Notes: generated from the letters alone by a model not told the origin. Positions 1 through 7,945 are shown, counted from the stretch's first letter. The stretch is DNA of 14,436 bases from UBA11524 sp034104265 (GCA_034104265.1 JAXEEE010000134.1:1-14436), one strand, 5' to 3'. Translations and numbers: made by a program.

Positions 1-78
1 GCTCCTCGCCCCAGACCCTCGCCAAAGAGCCTTCGGCTCTCTGGACTCGCATTCAGGGGGGATCAGGCAGAGTCGAAG

Positions 79-138
79 GCCCGGCGCGCAACGGGCGCGC
101 CGGGCTTGCGGGGGTCACGCCTCGCAACGGGCGAGGCG
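79..138. repeat. Two adjacent hairpins with the same AACGG loop
   Basis: The first hairpin has a perfect 11-bp stem: GCCCGGCGCGC (79-89) pairs with GCGCGCCGGGC (95-105). The second has a perfect 8-bp stem: CGCCTCGC (118-125) pairs with GCGAGGCG (131-138). Both loops are AACGG. The stems differ but the loop is the same, which suggests that structure plus loop, rather than sequence alone, has been kept. There is no T-run after either stem, so they are not typical terminators. Confidence 0.6.
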
Positions 139-170
139 CGACGCGGAATCTGCGGGGCTCCCCCTATCCG

Positions 171-215
171 TCACGGCACAGCCGTGACACCTTCCCCTCC
201 GGGGAAGGATTTTTT
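171..215 (+). terminator. Tandem hairpins ending in a T-run (terminator-like repeat)
   Basis: TCACGGC (171-177) pairs with GCCGTGA (181-187). Immediately after, CCTTCCCC (190-197) pairs with GGGGAAGG (201-208) and is followed by A and six T's (210-215). The second hairpin with its T-run has the form of a rho-independent terminator on the plus strand. It may end a gene lying left of the window, or be part of an interspersed repeat unit that carries a terminator. Confidence 0.5.
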
Positions 216-633
216 GTTGGTTGAGCTCGGGCGGGGCTCCCCTACGGTCGCCCCGCTTCGCGTGAAGCTTGCGCGCTCCGCCTTGGTTGAGAGAGGCGGC
301 GACCTCCTGCGGAGGCCGACGGAGATTACTCCTGCTCCTCCGGCCATGCACCGCTGCGGAGAACCGCAACGTTCTTGACCTGTTCTTCCACGCCAGCTGG
401 CAAGCCGCGAAACGCCCGACAGGCTCACCACCCCGCGCGCAACGAGGGCGGCCCACCGGTGCCGCCCGGCCGCCAGCGGACAACGGGCATAACACCCAAA
501 GCCGCTCCAAGCCGCCCCCGCGAGGAAGCGAATAGCCTCGCGCAACAAGAGGTTCCACCCCCAACCCAAGCGGCGAGGGGCCCGGGGGCAGCCATGGTGC
601 TGTCTCAGATTGGCTGCCCCCGGTCGCCCTTTG

Positions 634-659
634 GTTCTTTCCCGCGAGTGGGAAAGAAC
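634..659. repeat. 10-bp inverted repeat with GCGAGT loop
   Basis: GTTCTTTCCC (634-643) pairs perfectly with GGGAAAGAAC (650-659) around the six-base loop GCGAGT. There is no T-run after it on either strand. It lies in the gene-free block and is probably one more member of the local hairpin repeats. Confidence 0.55.
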
Positions 660-745
660 AACCCCCATGCCCGCGCCGCGGGCAAAGGAGCCAGCCGCGC
701 CCCACAGACGCGCCCCCCTCGCCCGGGGCGCAGCGCGAATCCCCC

Positions 746-775
746 AAAAAATAATGCCAGGGCAGCTTCCCTGCC
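746..775 (-). terminator. Probable terminator of the gluQ gene
   Basis: Read on the minus strand, a short stem CAGGG/CCCTG (773-769 with 762-758) is followed by a T-rich run complementary to the A's at 746-751. It lies 36 to 65 bases past the gluQ stop codon. An alternative stem, GGCAG/CTGCC (775-771 with 765-761), overlaps it. The stem is short, so this is moderate support. Confidence 0.45.
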
Positions 776-810
776 GCGCAGGAAGGCTGTCCTGTTTGCA
801 TATGCATGGC

Positions 811-1728
811 TCACCCCATCGGCGGCAGCCGCAGGTCCTCCCGCTTCACCCGCGCCCAGTCGAACAGGGGAATCAGCTGCTCCAGCGTCCGGGGACGGTT
901 TTCCTCCGCCAGCCCCGCACTGAAGGCCAGCATCCCCAGGATGTCCGCCGGGGTGTACCGCTTCGCCAGCGCGTCCAGATCCAGGTCGCGGTCCCGCTTG
1001 GCCAGGCGGCGGCCCTGGCTGTCGGTCAGCAGGGGAATGTGCACGTACCGGGGTGTGGGATACCCCAGCAGCTGCTGGAGGTAGATCTGCCGCGGCGTGG
1101 CGGAGAGGATGTCCCGCCCCCGCACCACCTCCGTCACCCCGGAGAGCCCGTCGTCCACCACCACCGCCAGCTGATACCCCCACAGCCCGTCCGAGCGGCG
1201 GAGCACAAAGTCCCCGCAGTCCCGGGCCAGGTTCTCCCGCTGGGGGCCATAAAGTTCGTCGGTGAAGGCGAAGTCCTCCTCCGGCGTGCGCAGGCGGATG
1301 GCCGGGCTCCGCGTGGCCGACAGCCGCCGCACCTCCTCCGGAGAAAGCCCCGCGCAGGTGCCGGGGTAGATAAACTGCGTGTCCCCCAGGTTGGGCGCGG
1401 CGCTGGCGTGAAGCTGCGCCCGGGTGCAGAAGCAGGGGTAGGTCAGCCCCATGGCCGTCAGCTGATCCAGCGCAGCCCGGTAGATATCGCCCCTTTGGGA
1501 CTGCACCCAGGGCTCCTCGTCCCAGGTGAAGCCCAGCCAGCGCAGATCCTCCACCGCCTGCCGGCTTAGGTGCGCCGGGCACCGGGGAATATCAATGTCC
1601 TCAATGCGCAGAAGGAACCGTCCGCCCTGGCTGCGGGCGGAAAGGTACGCCAGCATGGCGCACAGGATGTTCCCCAGGTGCAGCCGTCCGCTGGGGGTGG
1701 GCGCGAACCGTCCCGTCACCGCCTGCAT
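811..1728 (-). CDS. gluQ: Glutamyl-Q tRNA(Asp) synthetase
   Basis: This 305-residue protein is a stand-alone catalytic domain of the glutamyl-tRNA synthetase type. The family attaches glutamate to the queuosine base of tRNA(Asp) in the cytoplasm and lacks an anticodon-binding domain. Visible signatures are the HIGH-like motif at residues 12-20 (PSGRLHLGN), RIEDID at 41-46, the zinc-ligand set C99, C101, Y121 and C125 typical of GluQ, and a KMSKS-like RLAKR at 241-245. The length (about 300 residues) is usual for GluQ and too short for a full GluRS. The start is supported by a GGAGG eight bases upstream. It is divergent from the phosphofructokinase gene and seems to be a single-gene transcript. 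Confusion with a truncated GluRS is possible but the zinc motif argues against it. Confidence 0.9.
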   Translation of the reverse strand: MQAVTGRFAPTPSGRLHLGNILCAMLAYLSARSQGGRFLLRIEDIDIPRCPAHLSRQAVEDLRWLGFTWDEEPWVQSQRGDIYRAALDQLTAMGLTYPCFCTRAQLHASAAPNLGDTQFIYPGTCAGLSPEEVRRLSATRSPAIRLRTPEEDFAFTDELYGPQRENLARDCGDFVLRRSDGLWGYQLAVVVDDGLSGVTEVVRGRDILSATPRQIYLQQLLGYPTPRYVHIPLLTDSQGRRLAKRDRDLDLDALAKRYTPADILGMLAFSAGLAEENRPRTLEQLIPLFDWARVKREDLRLPPMG

Positions 1729-1767
1729 GGGCAGGGCCTCCTTCCGTCAAGCGTGATTCCGGCCTTC

Positions 1768-1796
1768 ATTGTAGCATGGGGCCGGGGCGGGCGCAA
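1768..1796 (-). promoter_or_regulatory. Promoter for gluQ
   Basis: On the minus strand, TTGCGC (1796-1791) and an extended -10 TGCTACAAT (-10 hexamer at 1773-1768) are 17 bases apart. They lie about 40 bases upstream of the gluQ start. The -35 is weak, but the TGn extension compensates for that in known promoters. Confidence 0.5.
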
Positions 1797-1801
1797 GGGG
1801 C

Positions 1802-1829
1802 GCAGGAAAATCCTGCCGTTTTTGCAGGA
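1802..1829. repeat. Triple GCAGGA inverted repeat in the gluQ-pfp divergent region
   Basis: GCAGGA (1802-1807), TCCTGC (1811-1816) and GCAGGA (1824-1829) follow one another. The middle arm can therefore pair with either neighbour, with loops of three or seven bases. The seven-base loop carries five T's. It lies just upstream of the gluQ -35 and about 95 bases before the phosphofructokinase start. It could be an operator or a pair of alternative leader hairpins; nothing further is visible. Confidence 0.4.
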
Positions 1830-1923
1830 ATCCATATCCTGGGTGCAGAAATCTATCTGTATAGACGTTCTGTTCGCATTTCTCACCGGATGACACACAC
1901 GAGCATACAAGGAGGCTTGCAGC

Positions 1924-3144
1924 ATGGGTTTCAACGTGATTGTCGGTCAGAGCGGCGGCCCGACAGCCGTCATCAACGCCAGCCTGGCCGGCATTTTTCA
2001 GAATGCCATCCGCCGGGGCGCGGATCATGTCTACGGCATGTGCAACGGCATCCAGGGCTTCCTGGAGGAGCGCATGGTGGACATGGGCACGGTGATCCGC
2101 TCCAACCTGGACTTTGAGATCCTCAAGCGCACGCCCAGCTCCTTCCTGGGCTCCTGCCGCTACCGCCTGCCCCAGCCCCAGGAGGACGACGCGCCCTTCC
2201 GCAAAATCTTCGAGCTGCTGAAGAAGTACGACATCCAGTACTTCTTCTACATCGGCGGCAACGACAGCATGGACACCATCAACAAGCTCAGCCGCTACGG
2301 CGCGTGGATCGGCAGCGACATCCGCTTCATGGGCGTCCCGAAGACCATCGACAACGACCTGGAGCTCACCGACCACACCCCCGGCTACGGCTCGGCCGCC
2401 AAGTACATCGGCGTGGTGATGAAGGAAATCATCCGGGACGCCACGGTGTACGGCACGCCCTACGTGACTCTGGTGGAGATCATGGGTCGCAACGCGGGCT
2501 GGCTGACGGCGGCGGCGGCGCTGTCCGTGGGCGACGACTGCGACGGCGTGGACATGATCTGCCTGCCGGAGATTCCCTTCCATGTGGACCGCTTCATTGA
2601 CAAGGTGGCCGCCATGCAGAAGCACAACACCTCGGTGGTGATTGCCGTCAGCGAGGGCGTGAAGCTGGAGGACGGCCGCTACGTGTGCGAGCTGAGCGAC
2701 GACGTGCGCTCCAAGGACGCCTTCGGCCACACCAGCCTCACCGGCACCGCCCGGTACCTGAGCAACTGCATCGCCGGGAGCCTGAAGACCAAGACCCGCG
2801 CCATCGAACTCAGCACCCTGCAGCGCTGCGCCGGGCACGTCACCAGCCGCACGGACATCACCGAGGCCTATCAGGTGGGCGGCGCGGCGGTGAAGGCCGC
2901 CATGGAGGGCCACACGGGCAAGATGGTGGCCATCCAGCGCATCAGCGATGATCCCTACCAGGTGACCACGGGCCTGGTGGACGTGGCCAGCGTGGCCAAC
3001 CTGGAAAAGAAGGTACCCCTGGAGTGGATCAACGAGAACCGCACGGGCATGCTGCCGCCCTTCCTCAAGTACGCCCGCCCGCTGATTCAGGCGGAGCTGC
3101 CGCCCATCTACATCGACGGCCTGGTGCAGCACATTCATCTGTGA
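1924..3144 (+). CDS. pfp: Pyrophosphate-dependent 6-phosphofructokinase
   Basis: This 406-residue protein belongs to the PfkA/PFP superfamily, which phosphorylates fructose 6-phosphate to fructose 1,6-bisphosphate in glycolysis. The phosphate-donor loop GQSGGPT lies at residues 8-14. At the position that separates donors the motif is GGND (111-114), with Asp114 where ATP enzymes have Gly. The catalytic motif is PKTIDND (139-145), with Lys140 where ATP enzymes have Gly. Asp plus Lys is the pattern known for pyrophosphate use. Substrate-binding MGRNAGW (187-193) and PEIP (215-218) are present. The ATG follows AAGGAGG with about eight bases between. It is a single gene with its own terminator and no other glycolytic gene nearby. 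Reversible function, including gluconeogenesis, is expected for this class but is inferred. Confidence 0.88.
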   Translation: MGFNVIVGQSGGPTAVINASLAGIFQNAIRRGADHVYGMCNGIQGFLEERMVDMGTVIRSNLDFEILKRTPSSFLGSCRYRLPQPQEDDAPFRKIFELLKKYDIQYFFYIGGNDSMDTINKLSRYGAWIGSDIRFMGVPKTIDNDLELTDHTPGYGSAAKYIGVVMKEIIRDATVYGTPYVTLVEIMGRNAGWLTAAAALSVGDDCDGVDMICLPEIPFHVDRFIDKVAAMQKHNTSVVIAVSEGVKLEDGRYVCELSDDVRSKDAFGHTSLTGTARYLSNCIAGSLKTKTRAIELSTLQRCAGHVTSRTDITEAYQVGGAAVKAAMEGHTGKMVAIQRISDDPYQVTTGLVDVASVANLEKKVPLEWINENRTGMLPPFLKYARPLIQAELPPIYIDGLVQHIHL

Positions 3145-3160
3145 CGGATTTTCATCCCCC

Positions 3161-3194
3161 GCCGGGCAGGGCCGCGCGCCCTGTCCGGCATTTT
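3161..3194 (+). terminator. Rho-independent terminator after pfp
   Basis: GCCGGGCAGGGC (3161-3172) pairs with GCCCTGTCCGGC (3178-3189). The stem is 12 bp with one G-U pair and a CGCGC loop, followed by ATTTTC. It starts 17 bases after the pfp stop codon and separates pfp from the radA promoter. Confidence 0.8.
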
Positions 3195-3234
3195 CATCTT
3201 GAACGATTCCCCGCTTTCGCCCGGGCGGAAAGTA

Positions 3235-3243
3235 TGGTATAAT
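3235..3243 (+). promoter_or_regulatory. Extended -10 promoter for radA
   Basis: TGGTATAAT is a perfect -10 hexamer (TATAAT, 3238-3243) with the TGn extension. No good -35 lies at the usual distance: TTTCGC is at 3215-3220, and TTGAAC at 3199 is too far away. The -10 sits about 30 bases before the radA start and right after the pfp terminator. Confidence 0.6.
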
Positions 3244-3272
3244 GGCGTATCCCATTGGAAGGAGGCGCGGGT

Positions 3273-4646
<1,374 letters not shown>

Positions 4647-4667
4647 GGCTTGCTGACCGCAGCGGAC

Positions 4668-4676
4668 TTATCCACA
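4668..4676 (+). promoter_or_regulatory. Perfect DnaA-box 9-mer (TTATCCACA)
   Basis: The exact DnaA-box consensus lies in the 57-base gap between radA and the PIN-TRAM gene. It is the only copy I noticed nearby, and there is no AT-rich unwinding element, so it is not an origin. It could titrate DnaA, link transcription to replication, or be chance. Confidence 0.3.
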
Positions 4677-4703
4677 TGAATGATGAAGGACGGTTGATAT
4701 GCT

Positions 4704-5843
4704 TTGCTGAAATCCAAGCTGGTGCGGCGGCTGCTCCGGGCCCTGATCACCCTGTTGGGGGCGGGCCTGGGCATGGCGGCTGTGGTGGGCGTGGTGGTGC
4801 TGACGCGCTGGCTGCGCCCGGAGGAAGCCTACAGCGTCATGCACCTGGTGATCGCCTACGTCTCCATGGGGTTGCTGGGCGCTCTGGTGTTCTTCCTGCT
4901 CAGCGACGGGATCATCCGCCGCTTTATGGACATGGGCGCCGCCGTGGAGCGTTATCTGGACCGGCTGACCAGCGCGCAGCTGGCCGCCAGCATCCTGGGG
5001 CTTCTGGCGGGCATGATGATCGCCGCGCTCCTGTCGCAGATGCTGGTATTTCTTGGCAGCTCCGTGTTCACCACAGCGTTTTCGGGCATCCTGTATGTGG
5101 TGCTGGGCGCCACGGGCTTCTCCGTGGGGCACCGGCGCAGCGGGAGCCTGGCGGCCTTCCTGGAGAAGGGCGCACGCCGCCGGGGCCGCAGCGCTGACGC
5201 GGCCTCCCTGGCCCGGCCCAAGGTGCTGGACGCCTCCGCGCTCATCGACGGGCGGATTGCGGACATGGCCCGGATGGGCTTTGTCGAGGGTGAAATGATC
5301 GTGCCGGGGTTCGTGCTGGAAGCCCTGCGCCAGGACGCAGCAAGCGCTGACAGCGTCCGGCGGCAGCGGGGCAGGCGGGGCCTGGACACCCTGACCGCCC
5401 TGCAGGCAGAGGAGCAGCTGTCCGTCCGGGTAACGGACGGGCAGGATAGCGGCCCCGCCGACGCGGAGCTGCGCCTGCTCCGCCTGGCCAAGGAGTCGGG
5501 CGCGGCAGTGCTGGTCAGCGGCCATGGGCTGGACAAGCTGGCGGCGGCCTCCGGCGTGCCGGTGCTGAACCTGATGGCCCTGGCGGCGGCCCTGCGCCCG
5601 GTGATTCTCACCGGGGAGAAGCTGCAGGTGCAGGTGGTCAGGGCGGGCAAGGAGCCCGGTCAGGGCGTGGGGTATCTCCCCGACGGCACGATGATTGTGG
5701 TGGAGGAGGGCGACAGCCTCATCGGGCAGACGGTGGACGCGACGGTCACCTCGGCCCTGCAGACCAGCGCGGGACGGATGATCTTCGCCCGGCCCGTCCT
5801 TTCCGACGGGAAAAATCCCTCCACCGGCGGCGAAAATGGATAA
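4704..5843 (+). CDS. Membrane-anchored PIN-TRAM domain protein (YacL type)
   Basis: This 379-residue protein has four hydrophobic segments near residues 12-32, 48-70, 90-118 and 120-142. A PIN domain follows (about 172-295), then a C-terminal TRAM domain (about 300-370) that ends with the family signature TSALQTSAGRMIFA. PIN domains are usually metal-dependent ribonucleases, and TRAM binds RNA, so an RNA-processing role at the membrane is likely but unproven. Acidic residues D176 (LDAS), E206 (VLEAL) and D253 are present. The usual TND motif, which supplies the fourth acid, reads SGH (272-274). The start is the TTG at 4704, about 12 bases after GGACGG. An ATG at 4699 is out of frame and hits a stop after three codons. 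It probably belongs to the radA transcript, 57 bases downstream. Confidence 0.8.
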   Translation: MLKSKLVRRLLRALITLLGAGLGMAAVVGVVVLTRWLRPEEAYSVMHLVIAYVSMGLLGALVFFLLSDGIIRRFMDMGAAVERYLDRLTSAQLAASILGLLAGMMIAALLSQMLVFLGSSVFTTAFSGILYVVLGATGFSVGHRRSGSLAAFLEKGARRRGRSADAASLARPKVLDASALIDGRIADMARMGFVEGEMIVPGFVLEALRQDAASADSVRRQRGRRGLDTLTALQAEEQLSVRVTDGQDSGPADAELRLLRLAKESGAAVLVSGHGLDKLAAASGVPVLNLMALAAALRPVILTGEKLQVQVVRAGKEPGQGVGYLPDGTMIVVEEGDSLIGQTVDATVTSALQTSAGRMIFARPVLSDGKNPSTGGENG

Positions 5844-5890
5844 AATCCGGTATTTGAGCCGTCCTATTGTCAGAAGCGGCCTCATCAGCA

Positions 5891-5909
5891 GCTGACCGGG
5901 CCGGTCAGC
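5891..5909. repeat. Perfect 19-bp palindrome before the Q/P-rich membrane gene
   Basis: GCTGACCGG (5891-5899) and CCGGTCAGC (5901-5909) are exact reverse complements around one central G. There is no T-run. It lies 36 bases before the next start codon. It could be an operator or a leader hairpin. Confidence 0.4.
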
Positions 5910-5945
5910 GTCAAGGTATTGTCCGCATGCGAGGAGGAGTGATCC

Positions 5946-6797
5946 ATGCGTTATCCGCAGCAGCCCATGCAAGATCCCCTGGAGCCTGTGCAGCGTTATC
6001 CCATGCCCGGGCAGCAGTCCACGCCCCCTGCGCAGCAGCCCCAGCAGCCTGGACAGCAGCCCTATGCGCCGCAGCAGCAGCAATACGCTCCGCCCATGCA
6101 GCAGCAGTATTCCCAGCCCATGCAGCCGGTGCAGCCCATGCAGCAGCAGTACTCCCAGCCCATGCAGCCGGTGCAGCCCGTGGCGGAGCAGCCGTCCCAG
6201 CCCATGACCCCGGTGCAGCAGCCCATGGAGCCCGGCCCTGACGGCACGACGGCCATTCCCCTGGAGAAGCCCTACCGGCGCATTGCGGGGCTGTACATCC
6301 GGGACACGTGGATCATGCTGGCGGCGCTGCTGGCGGTGCTGGCGGTGATATTCATCATTGTGCGCCTGGCCACCCGGGGATATCTGTGGGGGCTGATTTT
6401 CGTGCTGGCGGCGGCGGTGGCAGCGGAGTTCCCGGCGCTGCGGCTGTGGGTCAGCAGCCTGACGGACTTTTCCGGCGGACGGATGCTGGTGCAGACGGCG
6501 GTTTTGCAGAGCGTGACGGAGGATGCGCCGGGGCTGCTGAGCCGCCTGGGTCTGTCCTCCCGGGCCCGCTACTGCCTCCGGGACGATCAGGGCCGGAGCT
6601 ACCATTTCACGGCGGAGAAGGGCCTGACCGCCTCCTTCAGCGACCTGGAGGGCGCGGAGGCAGAGATTGCGTACCTGGAGCATTCCCGGCTGATGACGGG
6701 CATCAGCCCCGTGCGCCGGACGGAGCACCTGAGCGTGATGGACTCCGCCCGGGAGCGTCACCTGCGGCTTGTCTTCCGGGACTACCTGCCCGTCTGA
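5946..6797 (+). CDS. Unknown Q/P-rich protein with two membrane segments
   Basis: I do not recognise a family for this 283-residue protein. Residues 1-100 are almost entirely proline, glutamine, methionine and tyrosine, and include two near-identical 14-residue repeats (50-63 and 64-77). Two hydrophobic segments follow (about 121-139 and 147-165), with the basic residues R140 and R144 between them. A mixed, normal-looking domain occupies about 170-283 and contains LGLSSRARYCLRDDQGRSYH (201-220), which may be a small beta-rich fold. No signal peptide is seen, so the low-complexity tail and the C-terminal domain are probably both in the cytoplasm. GGAGG lies about 10 bases before the ATG. It sits 102 bases after the PIN-TRAM gene and ends at a strong terminator, so it may be the last gene of the radA group. 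The tail could act as a flexible scaffold; that is a guess. Confidence 0.7.
   Translation: MRYPQQPMQDPLEPVQRYPMPGQQSTPPAQQPQQPGQQPYAPQQQQYAPPMQQQYSQPMQPVQPMQQQYSQPMQPVQPVAEQPSQPMTPVQQPMEPGPDGTTAIPLEKPYRRIAGLYIRDTWIMLAALLAVLAVIFIIVRLATRGYLWGLIFVLAAAVAAEFPALRLWVSSLTDFSGGRMLVQTAVLQSVTEDAPGLLSRLGLSSRARYCLRDDQGRSYHFTAEKGLTASFSDLEGAEAEIAYLEHSRLMTGISPVRRTEHLSVMDSARERHLRLVFRDYLPV
6093..6176 (+). repeat. Two 42-bp tandem repeats inside the Q/P-rich gene
   Basis: Unit one (6093-6134) and unit two (6135-6176) match at 41 of 42 bases. The single difference is TAT versus TAC, which is silent. Each encodes 14 residues, beginning PMQQQYSQPM. Near identity at DNA level suggests a recent duplication, so copy number may vary between strains. 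Confidence 0.85.
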
Positions 6798-6808
6798 CAG
6801 CAGTATAC

Positions 6809-6834
6809 AAAAGCGGCCTTCGGGCTGCTTTTTT
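6809..6834 (+). terminator. Rho-independent terminator with UUCG tetraloop
   Basis: AAAAGCGGCC (6809-6818) pairs with GGCTGCTTTT (6823-6832) around TTCG. The stem is 10 bp with one G-U pair, and the T-run continues to 6834. It begins 11 bases after the stop codon of the Q/P-rich gene. The C(UUCG)G loop is known to be unusually stable. Confidence 0.9.
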
Positions 6835-6840
6835 GTGCGT

Positions 6841-7150
6841 GGGGGGCTTCGCCCCATTTTTCCGCCGACCTTGGTCAAGCCTGCCTGTCCGTCCACGCGA
6901 CAGCGGCTTGCGTGGGGGCTTCGCCCCTTTTCTCCGCCAGCCTTGGATAAACCTGTTTATCCGTCCACGCGGGGGCTTCGCCCCTTTTTTCCGCCAACCT
7001 TGCGCGGGGGCTTCGCCCCTTTTCTCCGCCAACCTTGCGCAAACCTGCCCATCCGTCCACGCGACAGCGGCTTGCGCGGGGGCTTCGCCCCATTTTTCCG
7101 CCAGCCTTGCGCGTCCATGCCCATCCGTCCACGCGACAGTGGCTTGTACG
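6841..7150. repeat. Array of five GGGGCTTCGCCCC hairpin units
   Basis: The hairpin GGGGCTTCGCCCC recurs at 6843, 6915, 6972, 7007 and 7079. Each copy is followed by a short C/T run and then CCGCC, A or G, and a phrase close to AACCTTG. Full units (from 6841, 7006 and 7078) are about 72 bases and also carry a part near TCCGTCCACGCGACAG and GCGGCTTGCG. The second unit lacks the tail and the third is cut to 35 bases, both joining at CGCGGGGG. Open frames cross the array on both strands but are only repeat translations. The array fills the space between two convergent genes. From 7151 to 7206 I see nothing clear. Confidence 0.8.
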
Positions 7151-7206
7151 CTTCTGACGGGTCGCCTGCTCGCACACGGGAAGCCTCGCCCGTCCGCCCA
7201 CGGCCC

Positions 7207-7914
7207 CTATTCCTCCGCCACCAACCAGGTCTCCGGCGCGTCCAGCCCCAGCAGCTCGCTGACGGTGCACAGGGTGTAGCCCGCCTCCTGCAGGGCGGGG
7301 ATCAGCGTCCGCAGGCAGCGCACGTCTTTGACGTTGGCGTGGTAGAGCAGAATGCTGCCGCTCTGCACCTGGCGCAGTGCCTTGGCCGGGTCGGTCTGGC
7401 TCACGTCCCAGCGCACGGCGTGGACATAGCCCGCCTCCTCAATGGCCTCCACCACCCATTTTTCGCTGATCTGCCCTGACCGGGAGGACAGCCGTCCGTA
7501 GGGCGGGCGCATCAGCGTCATGGGGTAGTCGAAGCCCAGCACCCCGTTCAGCCGCTCCTGGGTTTTGCGCAGCTGACGCTTGATATCCCGGCTGTTCAGG
7601 TCGGGGAGGCGGGCGTGGCTCCAGGTGTGGTTGCCGATCTCGCACCCCAGGTCGATGGCCTCCCGCCACATGTCCCCGTCCCTGGTTTTCAGCGCCTTGC
7701 CGATGACGAAGAACGTCACCGGTGCGTCGTATTCCCCGCACAGGTCAAGGATCTCCTGCACATGGGCGGCGTTGTAGCAGTCGTCCACCGTCACGGCGAC
7801 ACGCCTGTCCTCCCGGCTGCCGTGGAACACGGTATAGCCCTTCTCCACCCCATGGGCGGCCATGGGGAGCATCAGCAGCAATGCAACAGCAAACACAGCG
7901 AAGCGCACTTTCAT
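7207..7914 (-). CDS. Secreted polysaccharide deacetylase (NodB/CE4 family)
   Basis: This 235-residue protein is a small CE4 enzyme, a family that removes acetyl groups from N-acetylglucosamine-type sugars in peptidoglycan or other polysaccharides using a metal ion. Residues 1-22 form a signal peptide (basic start, hydrophobic core, AHG near the cleavage site). NodB motifs in order are TVDDC (42-46), with D44 and D45 as base and metal ligand; HTWSH (96-100), with both metal histidines; RPPYGR (136-141); WDV (169-171); and LLYH (189-192). Motif 1 normally reads TFDDG, so C46 in place of Gly is unusual. The start at 7914 is chosen because it gives the signal peptide and has GAAGAAGG about nine bases upstream. 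Frames extending to 8115 would cross the promoter of the next operon. It is divergent from that operon. The substrate is not shown by the sequence. Confidence 0.85.
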   Translation of the reverse strand: MKVRFAVFAVALLLMLPMAAHGVEKGYTVFHGSREDRRVAVTVDDCYNAAHVQEILDLCGEYDAPVTFFVIGKALKTRDGDMWREAIDLGCEIGNHTWSHARLPDLNSRDIKRQLRKTQERLNGVLGFDYPMTLMRPPYGRLSSRSGQISEKWVVEAIEEAGYVHAVRWDVSQTDPAKALRQVQSGSILLYHANVKDVRCLRTLIPALQEAGYTLCTVSELLGLDAPETWLVAEE

Positions 7915-7930
7915 GGTACGCAGCCTTCTT

Positions 7931-7945
7931 CCCGCCATTGGCGGG
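7931..7945 (-). promoter_or_regulatory. Leader hairpin before the deacetylase start
   Basis: CCCGCC and GGCGGG pair around ATT. On the minus strand the hairpin ends just before the AAGAAGG ribosome binding site of the deacetylase. If it forms in the mRNA it could affect translation. Confidence 0.35.

Larger units (their letters stand above)
1..810. repeat. Gene-free intergenic block rich in inverted repeats
   Basis: I find no believable coding sequence in these 810 bases. Open frames exist on both strands, but they run across inverted repeats, are rich in G, R, P and A, overlap each other and lack convincing ribosome binding sites. The block is a string of perfect or near-perfect hairpins, the best of which are listed separately. 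It also repeats short phrases such as GCAACGG and GCGCAACRAG. This resembles the interspersed intergenic repeats common in Clostridia genomes, though that family assignment is from memory. The left edge of the window cuts the block, so its upstream gene is unknown. Confidence 0.6.

Noticed and set aside
115..807. 230-residue minus-strand open frame in the left intergenic block
   Set aside because: It is a translation of successive hairpin repeats with no domain, no ribosome binding site and arginine/glycine-rich composition.
3199..3204. TTGAAC as -35 of the radA promoter
   Set aside because: It is 33 bases from the TATAAT, too far for a sigma-A-type promoter.
1747..3255. 502-residue minus-strand open frame opposite pfp
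   Set aside because: It is a shadow of pfp. It covers the gluQ promoter, the pfp terminator and the radA promoter, which a real gene is unlikely to do.
4699..4710. ATG at 4699 as start of the PIN-TRAM gene
   Set aside because: It is in a different frame and meets TGA after three codons; the TTG at 4704 is in frame.
4668..6896. 742-residue open frame on the minus strand opposite the PIN-TRAM and Q/P-rich genes
   Set aside because: It is an antisense shadow produced by high GC content: rich in H, G, Q and R, with no family motif, and it spans two real genes, their gap and a terminator.
6841..7150. CRISPR array
   Set aside because: Units are adjoining and unequal, with no unique spacers of regular length, and no cas gene is nearby.
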